A stretch of DNA of 64,000 bases. Source: JAALLB01 sp017643495. Its GTDB lineage: Bacteria; Pseudomonadota; Alphaproteobacteria; Rhizobiales; Rhizobiaceae. The stretch is from assembly GCA_965216105.1 (NCBI GenBank), contig OZ244147.1, forward strand, positions 1,798,001-1,862,000. The letters run 5' to 3'. This document shows, one piece after another, positions 53,168-61,021 of this stretch. A program made the position numbers and the translations under genes. Within the stretch, counting starts at the first letter, position 1. Every line of letters begins with the position of its first letter. Below the pieces are notes generated by a model. The model was given only the letters and a program-made list of their open reading frames with translations, was not told the DNA's origin and searched no databases.

Positions 53168-54013
53168 TCATAATTTCACGATGTCATTTTCCCGGGCCAT
53201 GGCAAAATCATATTCGTCAGCCTGCATACTTTTTTCTATCCGGTCCAGTTCCTGGTCAGTGCGGAAAGGCATGTGGTGGACAGCGCGTACAGCACCGGCC
53301 TTGGCAAGCTTCGCCAGCCTGATGCCTTCCTCATAGGTGGAATGGCCATATCCGGCAAAATCGGGCAATTCTTCATCGGTCAGGCTGCAGTCATATGTAA
53401 ATATGTCTACGTTTTCGATCAGGCCGAGCACGTTTTCGTCAGGCTTTCCGGGTGTGTGTTCCGTATCGGTTATGCAGGCAAAAGAGCGGCCATTGAAATC
53501 AATCCGGTAAGCGGTTGCCCCGCCGGGATGATTCAGGGGAGCCGTGGAAACCTTCAGATTCTCGGCAAAGTGGAACACTTCCCCCGGAACAACATCGTTG
53601 TACGTTACGTCTGCAGTGAAGACATCAGGGGATACCGGAAAATAGGGCCGACGCATGAGGTTCTTGACGGTCTCCTCGGTGCCGGAGCTTCCGTCCAGCG
53701 GCCCACTGTAAACATCAAGCTTGTCGCCATGTGAGAAAAAGGGAGCAAAGAAGGGTATGCCTTCGACATGATCGTAATGCGCATGGGTAAGCAGCAGGTG
53801 TATATGCTGGTTTTCGCAGCTGGAAATGAGCTTGCTGCCAAGCTCCCTGATGCCTGTTCCTGCATCAATGACAATGGTGTGTGAACCGCAGGTTATTTCC
53901 GTGCAGTTTGTATTGCCGCCTGCGCGTGCAAACTGTGGCCCGGGGGTGGGTAGGGTTCCGCGTGTGCCCCAAAAGCGGATTTCGAACAGTTCGTTTTGTG
54001 TGCTGGTACTCAT
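53168..54013 (-). CDS. MBL-fold metal-dependent hydrolase (RNase Z/PhnP-like branch)
   Basis: A 281-residue protein with the metallo-beta-lactamase fold. It begins with the branch-typical F-W-G-T-R-G-T-x-P block, has the zinc motif T-H77-A-H79-Y-D81-H82, and further ligands in LNHPGG, CITDTEHT and VHHMPF. This branch includes cyclic phosphodiesterases and RNase Z relatives. The start at 54013 has AAAGG upstream. It is the third gene of the unit ABC protein-CNBD protein-MBL, with a 22-base gap. As the cyclase gene is divergent, cyclic-nucleotide degradation is an attractive but unproven role. Confidence 0.85.
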   Translation of the reverse strand: MSTSTQNELFEIRFWGTRGTLPTPGPQFARAGGNTNCTEITCGSHTIVIDAGTGIRELGSKLISSCENQHIHLLLTHAHYDHVEGIPFFAPFFSHGDKLDVYSGPLDGSSGTEETVKNLMRRPYFPVSPDVFTADVTYNDVVPGEVFHFAENLKVSTAPLNHPGGATAYRIDFNGRSFACITDTEHTPGKPDENVLGLIENVDIFTYDCSLTDEELPDFAGYGHSTYEEGIRLAKLAKAGAVRAVHHMPFRTDQELDRIEKSMQADEYDFAMARENDIVKL

Positions 54014-54035
54014 GGAGCCTTTACGGATCTGCCCT

Positions 54036-54506
54036 TCAACAGCTTTTGGCAGCGGATAGTTCGCGCCGTGCTTCGCCGAGTTCGGCGGTGGTTTTGCTGA
54101 GGCGGGATGCAAGTTCACGCATCACCTCGACACCCAGATCCGGCACCTGGGTCACTAGACCGATAAAGTGTTCTTTCTTGATTTTCAGGGTTTCCAGAGT
54201 ATCGCAGGAACGTACGGTGGCGGTTCGAGGCACGTCACAAAGGATGGATATTTCGCCTATGAATTCGTTGGCACCCACATGGGCGACAGCGACTTCGCCC
54301 TGATCTGAATCAACAATGATTTCCGCACTGCCACTGACAATGACATAGGCTGCATCGCCGATGTCGCCCTGTTTGAACAGATCCTGCCCCTTCTTGTACA
54401 CCTTGCGATCGGAAGCGAAGGCAAGAAGCTTGAGCTTGCCCGGATCGATTCCTGAAAACAGCGGAATTTTCCGCAACATTTCCACTTCTTCAGACAAGGT
54501 GGCCAT
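54036..54506 (-). CDS. Stand-alone cyclic-nucleotide-binding domain protein
   Basis: A 156-residue protein made of a single CNBD and a short C-terminal helix; there is no DNA-binding helix-turn-helix, so it is not a Crp-type transcription factor. The phosphate-binding cassette F-I-G84-E85-...-P-R94-T95-A-T keeps the Glu and Arg needed to bind cAMP or cGMP. GAGGAG lies upstream of the ATG at 54506. It sits between the ABC gene (25-base gap) and the MBL gene and is the obvious nucleotide sensor of the module. Confidence 0.9.
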   Translation of the reverse strand: MATLSEEVEMLRKIPLFSGIDPGKLKLLAFASDRKVYKKGQDLFKQGDIGDAAYVIVSGSAEIIVDSDQGEVAVAHVGANEFIGEISILCDVPRTATVRSCDTLETLKIKKEHFIGLVTQVPDLGVEVMRELASRLSKTTAELGEARRELSAAKSC

Positions 54507-54531
54507 TATTCTTTCGCTCCTCAATCCAGCC

Positions 54532-57258
54532 TTAGCTGATCAGTGACTGATAGGTTTCGTTGCTTTTCTTCAGGGCTTCCGGTGTATCATCGGCGATCAG
54601 TACACCGTCCTCAAACACGAGCACCCTGTCAAACATTGCTGAATAACCGGCATTCATCGGAACCCAGATTACCCCGTTCATGTAGCTGTCGTCCATGCCT
54701 GCTTTCTCAAGCACCATGGAGATGATTTCTCCCTGCTCCCTGGTTCCCAGGTTGTTCATGGCCTGGTTGGCAATCAGGATATCGGGTTTTTTCAACATCG
54801 CTCTCGCCAGATGCATTTTCTGGCGTTGGGTGGTGGTAAGGCGTTTGCCTCCGGAGCCGATGTTGAAGGTCAGGCCGATATGGAAAATGTCATCCGTCAG
54901 GCCCATTTCGTCCAGAAGGTCACGAATGGCCATGGACACGCGCTCATTGCCTTCTGCCACGGTTTGCGAAACGCGCCCCAACAACACGTTGTCCTGCAGG
55001 GATGCAGCGGGATTGTATTTGTCCGGCTCATAAAAGGCGACCGGGTTTGCGTCCATTTTTTCAAGGCGTTCGTGCAATGAACGTCTTGCCTGAAGCAGTT
55101 TTTCCTTCAGTTCGTCGCTCAACAGGCCGAGACGGTTTTGCTCTTCTGTGTAGGAGAAGGACAGTTCCATGATCATCCGGCGATCTGCCTTGGTTGCTTC
55201 AGCAAGCGGTTTGTTGCCAATACGATTGAGTGTGGCACGATATTCCGGAAGATCGTCAGCATTCATGTAGTTGAGCTGATCAAAAAACGGGTTGTCCGGA
55301 TCAAGATCGCCAAACAGCTCGATTGTGGTTTCTGCAACCTCCTTGCCCATCTCGAACAGGGTTTCTTCGAGCTTTTGTTCTTTCAAAACGTCTGATAGCA
55401 GTTTGTTGTCCGGCAGCTTTTGCAATTTGAACGTGTCATCAAGGGCCGTACCAAACAGCAGGTTTTCCGCAATGGATGATTGTCCGTTGTAGCGGTCGGG
55501 GTCGAATGGCTCCACGAATTCGGAAAAGCCAAGCTCATCCAGCCGTTCACGGAAAGCCTTTCTGGCCTCGAGCAGCTTCTCAGCCAGTTCAGGATGCGTT
55601 TCAGGGTCGAGTGTGCCGCGAAGGCCGAGCGCATGGACATCGGCCTCCATGCCGACATCGCACAAAACTGTGCGTACATTGTCAACAAGTTCAGCCTCAC
55701 TGCCGAGACCCAGTTCCTCGTAGTTTATCCAGTTGAGATTGTAATCAACATCAAAATTTCCTGCCCGCTTTATTTCCGACTCTTCCAAAGAGCTTCGTTG
55801 CTCCATTGATACATCGAGAACAGCTTCGCTAACCGGCTGGTTCCTGAGAATGTAAGTCAGCACATCAATGATGGTGCCTTGCGGGAAGTAAGTGTTGCCA
55901 TCAATGTACCCAAGCCGGCGGCCTGTTATGTATTCGGGATGTTCATGTATGGACTGGCCATCCAGAAGCGCCTTGCCTGAAGAAGGTTCGAGCACGCCTG
56001 CCAAGATTTCTGCGAAATTCCGGGCGCCGCTGTTGAAATTGCCGACTATCGCAACCTTCTCGTCCTTGCCAATGGTGACTGTTGCGTTTTCGATCAGCTT
56101 TGAACCCGTATCATCCACAGCGGCTAGTTTCGTGACTTCATAGCCCCGGCTAATTCTTGGTACGCTGCCTTTTGGCATGGACTGGCGGGCAGGGTCCTGA
56201 AGGTCGTCTGCCGCAAACTGTTCGACGATCTGGGCATATCTTGCTTCGACTGCCAGCCGTTTCTGGTCTTGATCGATCAGGCCGCGGACCGGGGCAGGGA
56301 GGTCCTTGTATGCAACAATCACACCGATCAACTGGCCGATATCGAGTGTTCCGCGAATGGCAAGATAGCCCCCCACTGCGTAAAAGAAGAAAGCAAGGAA
56401 CTGGATCAGCAGGTTGTTGATGAACTTAACACTGAACTTGCGCTGGAAAAGTTCGAAGCGAATGAAAAACAGCCGTCCCAGTATGCTGGTGATTTCGGCA
56501 CGCTGGTAATTGGTGATGTCATTGGTATGTGAATCCTGAATGCCCTCGACAATTTCACCCAGGCGCCCTGCAAATTTCCGGGCTGCAATCTGGCGCTCAC
56601 GCTGTAGTTCGATCAGGCGCCTGCGCAAAAGCGGAATGAGCCAGGCCTGAAAGGCAATCACCACGAGTGTTGCCAGACCAAGCCAGGCATTTTGAAGAAA
56701 GATGAAGAGCAGTGCGACAAGCGCCTGGCCACCAAGAAAAAGCGGCTGGGTAAATGCATCGCCGATATATTCACCCATCGGTTCGACTTCATCCTTGATC
56801 ATGGTGGCGATCTCGGAAGCCTTTGTGCGACGGAAGCGGGACAAGGGATACCGCAGCACACGATCAAACAACTCATATCGCAACCGGCGCAATATGCGCT
56901 CACCCATGCGGCCCTTGTAGGTGTTGATATAGAGCTTGAACATGCCGTTCGCGAAAACCAGAAGCAGGAACATGCCTGAAAGCGTGAACAGCAGATCAAC
57001 CCGTTCCATTGAAAAGCCGGAGAACAGGGTAAGCGGTTCACCAAACAGCCAGCCGGAAAACGGCAGGTCTATCTGCATGAATGTTTCGGTGTCGCCGGGG
57101 TTCTCAAACCCCTTGCCCTGGATCGGTCCGTTTACGATCCGTTTCGGGAGTTCGAGACTCAGAAAATAGGTCGGCATGGATGCGAGGATAACGACCAGCA
57201 TCCAGAGCTGGTCACCTCTGGAATGCATCCAGATATACTTTAAAAGATTGCGTTCCAT
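54532..57258 (-). CDS. ABC-type transmembrane protein with degenerate ATPase domain and repeated helical insert
   Basis: A 908-residue protein. Residues ~15-330 form a type I exporter membrane domain (hydrophobic blocks near 18-35, 88-108, 170-210, 280-300). From ~380 an ABC ATPase-like domain follows, but its Walker A reads G406-NFNSG-A412-R413-N414 (Lys and Ser/Thr lost), the Walker B region is DILIANQAM (828-835; Asp and Glu lost) and the switch His is Pro (WVPMN). The signature region GSGGKRLTTTQRQK (801-814) is split from Walker A by ~390 residues instead of ~100. That insert repeats the helical subdomain: EKLLEARKAFRERL...NGQSSIAENLLFG (560-603) matches EKLLQARRSLHERL...NPAASLQDNVLLG (719-761). 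Probably a non-transporting or differently driven protein. First gene of the unit with CNBD and MBL genes. Confidence 0.85.
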   Translation of the reverse strand: MERNLLKYIWMHSRGDQLWMLVVILASMPTYFLSLELPKRIVNGPIQGKGFENPGDTETFMQIDLPFSGWLFGEPLTLFSGFSMERVDLLFTLSGMFLLLVFANGMFKLYINTYKGRMGERILRRLRYELFDRVLRYPLSRFRRTKASEIATMIKDEVEPMGEYIGDAFTQPLFLGGQALVALLFIFLQNAWLGLATLVVIAFQAWLIPLLRRRLIELQRERQIAARKFAGRLGEIVEGIQDSHTNDITNYQRAEITSILGRLFFIRFELFQRKFSVKFINNLLIQFLAFFFYAVGGYLAIRGTLDIGQLIGVIVAYKDLPAPVRGLIDQDQKRLAVEARYAQIVEQFAADDLQDPARQSMPKGSVPRISRGYEVTKLAAVDDTGSKLIENATVTIGKDEKVAIVGNFNSGARNFAEILAGVLEPSSGKALLDGQSIHEHPEYITGRRLGYIDGNTYFPQGTIIDVLTYILRNQPVSEAVLDVSMEQRSSLEESEIKRAGNFDVDYNLNWINYEELGLGSEAELVDNVRTVLCDVGMEADVHALGLRGTLDPETHPELAEKLLEARKAFRERLDELGFSEFVEPFDPDRYNGQSSIAENLLFGTALDDTFKLQKLPDNKLLSDVLKEQKLEETLFEMGKEVAETTIELFGDLDPDNPFFDQLNYMNADDLPEYRATLNRIGNKPLAEATKADRRMIMELSFSYTEEQNRLGLLSDELKEKLLQARRSLHERLEKMDANPVAFYEPDKYNPAASLQDNVLLGRVSQTVAEGNERVSMAIRDLLDEMGLTDDIFHIGLTFNIGSGGKRLTTTQRQKMHLARAMLKKPDILIANQAMNNLGTREQGEIISMVLEKAGMDDSYMNGVIWVPMNAGYSAMFDRVLVFEDGVLIADDTPEALKKSNETYQSLIS

Positions 57259-57360
57259 CCCGATCTTCTTGAGCTTGTATTGTTGTCTCGGCTTGGAAAT
57301 CCCCGATGTCGGAGAATATCAGCAATATCTGCACAGAAAAGGCCCCGAGAACACATTTCC

Positions 57361-57390
57361 TTGATTTATTGTCAGTGACGGGTGTTAGAT
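57361..57390 (+). promoter_or_regulatory. Candidate promoter of the nucleotide cyclase gene
   Basis: TTGATT (57361-57366) and TTAGAT (57385-57390) with an 18-base spacer resemble -35 and -10 elements of a sigma-70 promoter, 55 bases before the cyclase ATG in the divergent gap. Match by eye only. Confidence 0.3.
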
Positions 57391-57445
57391 CGTGGTTGGC
57401 CGACCTAGATAGGGATGCTGCCAAGAGAGAGGAAACCGGCCGGAA

Positions 57446-58666
57446 ATGAGTTTTGATGCGCTTTTAGCACCTGTTCGAGAATGGCTGGTGGAGCAGGCGC
57501 TTGGAAATGGTGATATTGTCAAACTGTTCGAAACCACATGCCTGCGGTTGAACAGTGTGGGAATTCCCATTACCCGGGCGCGGCTGTTCTGGCCGACGCT
57601 GCACCCGCTGTTTACCGGTGAGACCGTGTTGTGGGAGCAGGGGGCTGAAGCACGACTTGAGCAGTTCGAACATCGTGACAACCTTTCAGACCAGTGGATG
57701 AAAAGCCCGCTGAAATTCATGGTTGATCACAAGGTGGACACTTTCAGAAGGCGCCTTAGCGGACCTGATGCCAATGCGGACTTCGAATTGCTCGAGGATT
57801 TGCAAAAAGAAGGTTTTACCGATTACCTGCTGCTGGGTACCACGCTTGGAGGTACAGCATTCCGGGTTCACGAGGACGGCAATAGTCGTGGTGTGCTGGC
57901 AACGTTTGCGACCAAGGCGGAAAAGGGGTTTACGGAAGACCACATACTGGCACTCCAGAAGACGCAGCGCCGCCTCGCGGTTGCCTGCAAATCCGGCATC
58001 CAGTCACGCATTACGGACAATATCACCACAACGTATCTCGGTGAGCGTGCCGGGAAATATGTGCTTGAAGGGCAGATCAGGAGAGGGGACGGAAAGAGGA
58101 CAAGGGCCGTTGTCTGGTATTCCGACATGAGAAACTCGACCCGTCTGGCAGAGACCATGGAGCCTGAAGCCTATTTCGACATGCTCAATGCGTTCTTCAG
58201 TGCGACAGCCGCTCCTGTAGTTCAGCACGGTGGTGAAATACTCGACTTCATCGGTGATGCGGTGTTGGCAATCTTTCCGTTTGAAAGCGATGAAGAATTG
58301 AAAAACGCTGCCCTGGCTGCCAATCATGCGGTTGCAGACGCAAACAGCATTTCCGTGAGTGTGAACAGGTTGCGGGAGGCAGAGGGCTTGCAGCGGTTCG
58401 GCTACGGTATTGCGCTCAACAAGGGAGAGGTCATGTTCGGGAACATAGGCATTCCTTCCCGGTTGAGCTTTTCTGTTATCAGCCCGACCGTCAATGAGGC
58501 GGCGCGGATTGAAAACAAGACAAAGGAGTTGGGCCATTCAGTGCTTGCTGATGCAAGTTTTGCGCGTCTGATCCCCGAGTTCTGGGAATCACTTGGTCAG
58601 CACCAGCTTGATGGCGTCGGGCACAAAACCGAGCTTTTCAGCTGGAAAAATGGCCAGACGGGTTGA
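57446..58666 (+). CDS. Class III adenylate/guanylate cyclase with N-terminal sensory domain
   Basis: A 406-residue soluble protein. Residues 1-190 form a sensory-type N-terminal domain (GAF-like by layout; G-I-P-x-x-R-A-R near 39-46) also seen in many alphaproteobacterial cyclases. The catalytic domain follows with both metal aspartates, D227 in YSDMRNSTRL and D271 in FIGDAVLAIFP, plus KGEVMFGNIG and TVNEAARIE. It should make cAMP or cGMP; the purine choice cannot be set safely by eye. GAGAGAGGAAA lies upstream of the ATG. It is divergent from the ABC-CNBD-MBL operon across 187 bases. Confidence 0.92.
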   Translation: MSFDALLAPVREWLVEQALGNGDIVKLFETTCLRLNSVGIPITRARLFWPTLHPLFTGETVLWEQGAEARLEQFEHRDNLSDQWMKSPLKFMVDHKVDTFRRRLSGPDANADFELLEDLQKEGFTDYLLLGTTLGGTAFRVHEDGNSRGVLATFATKAEKGFTEDHILALQKTQRRLAVACKSGIQSRITDNITTTYLGERAGKYVLEGQIRRGDGKRTRAVVWYSDMRNSTRLAETMEPEAYFDMLNAFFSATAAPVVQHGGEILDFIGDAVLAIFPFESDEELKNAALAANHAVADANSISVSVNRLREAEGLQRFGYGIALNKGEVMFGNIGIPSRLSFSVISPTVNEAARIENKTKELGHSVLADASFARLIPEFWESLGQHQLDGVGHKTELFSWKNGQTG

Positions 58667-58755
58667 AAGCCTGATTCCCGTTCTGCCCGTTTGTGGAGCG
58701 GTACAAAATTCCGAAAATGACGCAAAAATGCTCAAAAGCGGTTCATACCGCACCC

Positions 58756-58789
58756 AAATGCATGAAAACCGGCCTTTTTCTGCATTTTT
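58756..58789 (+). terminator. Probable terminator after the nucleotide cyclase gene
   Basis: AAATGCA (58756-58762) pairs with TGCATTT (58781-58787); an inner GAAAA/TTTTTC helps extend the stem. A T run (58785-58789) overlaps the 3' arm's end. It separates the cyclase gene from the CBS-GGDEF gene. Confidence 0.5.
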
Positions 58790-58853
58790 CAGCTAGACGC
58801 AAGCTTCGCTAGGTACCGAATTACCTATTCGCCCCAGAAAAAAGGTGAGCAGA

Positions 58854-59783
58854 GTGTACGTTCACGAATTGCTCGAACAACGGCAGAAAACCGAAGTCAA
58901 CAAGGTTGCTCCGGATTGCCCAATACTAGACCTGGCATCGCAGATGAGCAGCCATGGTTTCGGTGCTTCCGCCGTAGTGGATGCAGACGGAAAACTGGTT
59001 GGTATCGTCACCGAACGCGACCTCGTCCGGTTGATGAGCCGTTCACCGGAGAAGATGTCAAGTTTCACCGTAGCAGACATCATGTCCCGCAATGTTGTTA
59101 CCAGCGATCCTGATGATGAAGTCAGTGATGCAATGAACCGGATGAGCGAGATCGGTGTGCGCCATCTTCCGGTGCTGGAGAACGGCGAACTGATTGCAAT
59201 CATCAGCATTCGCGATTTTCAGGTCATTTGCGATCATCTTGGCAAGCTTGCGAAAACCGATTCGCTCACCGGGCTGGCCAATCGGCGGGAGTTCATGAAA
59301 TTGCTGGAGGCAGAGTTCAGCCGCTTCAACCGGTTTGATTCCCCTTTTTCGGTTGCCATGCTCGACATAGATTTCTTCAAAAACATCAATGACGAGCACG
59401 GGCACAATGCAGGCGATACCATTCTGGTTCGATTTGCAGACATTTTCCGCACCCAACTGCGTGCCTATGATGTGGCGGGACGACTGGGTGGCGAGGAATT
59501 TGCCATACTGTTTCCCAACACAAGCCTTGAGGGAGCCGTGACTGCCTGTGAACACCTGCGGGAAGCAATCAAGAAGATTGCCCTGTTTGCAGATACAGGC
59601 TTGATTTCTTGTACTGCAAGCTTCGGCGTAACAATGGTTGTGCCGGAATTTGCCAAGCCAGAATGCATTCTCAAGTTTTCGGATGAATTGCTTTATCAGG
59701 CCAAAGAGCAGGGGCGGGACAGGATTATCGGTGCCTCATACCAGGAGCATGCCGCGCAGGTGCTGAATGTAGCCAATGGCTAA
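58854..59783 (+). CDS. CBS-pair GGDEF protein (diguanylate cyclase)
   Basis: A 309-residue cytoplasmic protein. Two CBS motifs cover ~10-125 (G-I-V-T-E-R-D-L and I-A-I-I-S-I-R-D), a module that typically binds adenine nucleotides. The GGDEF domain covers ~135-300, with an intact active site G-G-E-E-F and the R-x-x-D-type region too far or missing to be sure about an inhibitory site. It should make c-di-GMP under adenylate control. GTG at 58854 has AGGTGA five bases upstream and is preferred over GTG at 58845. A tRNA-Asn gene follows on the other strand. Confidence 0.9.
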   Translation: MYVHELLEQRQKTEVNKVAPDCPILDLASQMSSHGFGASAVVDADGKLVGIVTERDLVRLMSRSPEKMSSFTVADIMSRNVVTSDPDDEVSDAMNRMSEIGVRHLPVLENGELIAIISIRDFQVICDHLGKLAKTDSLTGLANRREFMKLLEAEFSRFNRFDSPFSVAMLDIDFFKNINDEHGHNAGDTILVRFADIFRTQLRAYDVAGRLGGEEFAILFPNTSLEGAVTACEHLREAIKKIALFADTGLISCTASFGVTMVVPEFAKPECILKFSDELLYQAKEQGRDRIIGASYQEHAAQVLNVANG

Positions 59784-59819
59784 CCAGGCTGGAGTATGTG
59801 GGGAAAAGGGTTTTGATGG

Positions 59820-59894
59820 TGGCTCCCCGAGCAAGATTCGAACTTGCGACCAATTGATTAACAGTCAACTGCTCTACCACTGAGCTATCGGGGA
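59820..59894 (-). tRNA. tRNA-Asn (anticodon GTT)
   Basis: The minus strand folds into a tRNA of 75 bases with encoded CCA. The acceptor stem TCCCCGA pairs with TCGGGGA, the D arm contains GCTCAGTGGTAGAGC, the anticodon arm reads TTGACTGTTAATCAA with anticodon GTT, and the T arm contains GTTCGAATC. All arms pair well. Confidence 0.97.
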
Positions 59895-60066
59895 ACGGTT
59901 CGCGCATATAACAAGTTGTCATGTGCTTTGCCAAGTGGGATTTTGGCATTTTTCGATGTATTTTTTTATCCTGCCCGATCAGGCCTCCGGTTAGTGATAA
60001 ATTTGAATAAATGGCATGGACCATCTTGCGCCGGACGATTTTATCCTCTAGCTGAATGCCTGTTGA

Positions 60067-60140
60067 GGCATCGTGGCGGAGTGGTGACGCACCGGATTGC
60101 AAATCCGTGAACCCCGGTTCGATTCCGGGCGATGCCTCCA
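60067..60140 (+). tRNA. tRNA-Cys (anticodon GCA)
   Basis: 74 bases, ending in an encoded TCCA. Acceptor stem GGCATCG pairs with CGATGCC; the anticodon arm reads GGATTGCAAATCC with anticodon GCA; the T arm has CCGGTTCGATTCCGG. Confidence 0.97.
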
Positions 60141-60179
60141 AAGACCTCCGGGTGGTGCTAAACAGACTGGTCTTGCCAA

Positions 60180-60833
60180 ATGATGGATTTTGAAAAAGCC
60201 AGAATGAAGATGGTGGACTGTCAGGTGCGTACGAATGACGTCACCGAGCACAGGTTGCTTGCAGCATTGATGGAAGTGCCCCGAGAGGCATTCGTTTCCA
60301 AACAGCTTGAAGAACTTGCTTACATTGACGAGGACCTGGCACTTGGTGGCGGTCGTTACCTTATGGAGCCAGCCCCCATGGCCCGTCTTCTACAGCTTGC
60401 CGATATCGCTGAAAACGATATTGCCCTGGTGGTAGGTGCGGGTGCAGGATATTCCACGGCCGTTGTATCGCTTCTGGCATCTTCCGTGGTGGCGGTTGAA
60501 GAGGATGAAGCGCTTGCAGCAAGCGCAAGCGAACGGCTTTCCGAACTTGGTTATGACAATGTGGCAGTGGTTCGCGGCAACCATGCGCAAGGCTATCCCA
60601 AAGAGGCTCCATTTGATGTCATTTTTATCAACGGGGCGGTGGAATTTGTGCCGGATGCACTGGTTCAACAATTGGCGGAAGGTGGCCGTCTGGTTGCTGT
60701 TGAAGGTACCGGAAATGCGGCATCAGCCCGTGTATACGAGAAAAACAGGGGCATTGTGGGGTCACGCAACGTCATGAATTGCGCGATCAAGCCATTGCCC
60801 GGTTTTCAGAAAGAGGTCGAATTCACTTTCTGA
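60180..60833 (+). CDS. Protein-L-isoaspartate O-methyltransferase-like protein
   Basis: A 217-residue SAM-dependent methyltransferase of the PCMT family. Marks: MVDCQVRTNDVT near the N-terminus, the family's P-R-E-x-F-V block, and the SAM-binding VVGAGAGYSTAVVS (canonical Pcm: G-x-G-S-G-Y). The usual substrate-loop and post-I motifs are partly changed, as in the alphaproteobacterial version that sits next to tolC, so true isoaspartate repair activity is uncertain. Two adjacent ATGs (60180, 60183) are possible starts. A short hairpin, GACTGTT (60836-60842) with AACAGTC (60849-60855), follows the stop without a T run. Confidence 0.85.
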   Translation: MMDFEKARMKMVDCQVRTNDVTEHRLLAALMEVPREAFVSKQLEELAYIDEDLALGGGRYLMEPAPMARLLQLADIAENDIALVVGAGAGYSTAVVSLLASSVVAVEEDEALAASASERLSELGYDNVAVVRGNHAQGYPKEAPFDVIFINGAVEFVPDALVQQLAEGGRLVAVEGTGNAASARVYEKNRGIVGSRNVMNCAIKPLPGFQKEVEFTF

Positions 60834-61021
60834 AAGACTGTTCATAAAAACAGTCCATGGTTGCTATCCGGAGTGGATGGTTTCAAGTGATATGAAAGTC
60901 ACAAGAAATATTAAATATTGGCAATGATCCAGCTTTTGTTTGACCTTTTGACGGGGAAGGATAGTTTGCCAGACAAGCGGTCATTCACAGAGCCGCAAGA
61001 CAGGGTGTAGCGGGTAGAGTA

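Noticed and set aside
59820..60140. tRNA pair as a possible integration site of a mobile element
   Set aside because: Both tRNA genes are intact, and there is no integrase, no repeated tRNA 3' end and no change of gene type nearby.
60836..60855. Hairpin after the pcm-like gene as a terminator
   Set aside because: A 7-bp stem without a following T run; too weak to call.
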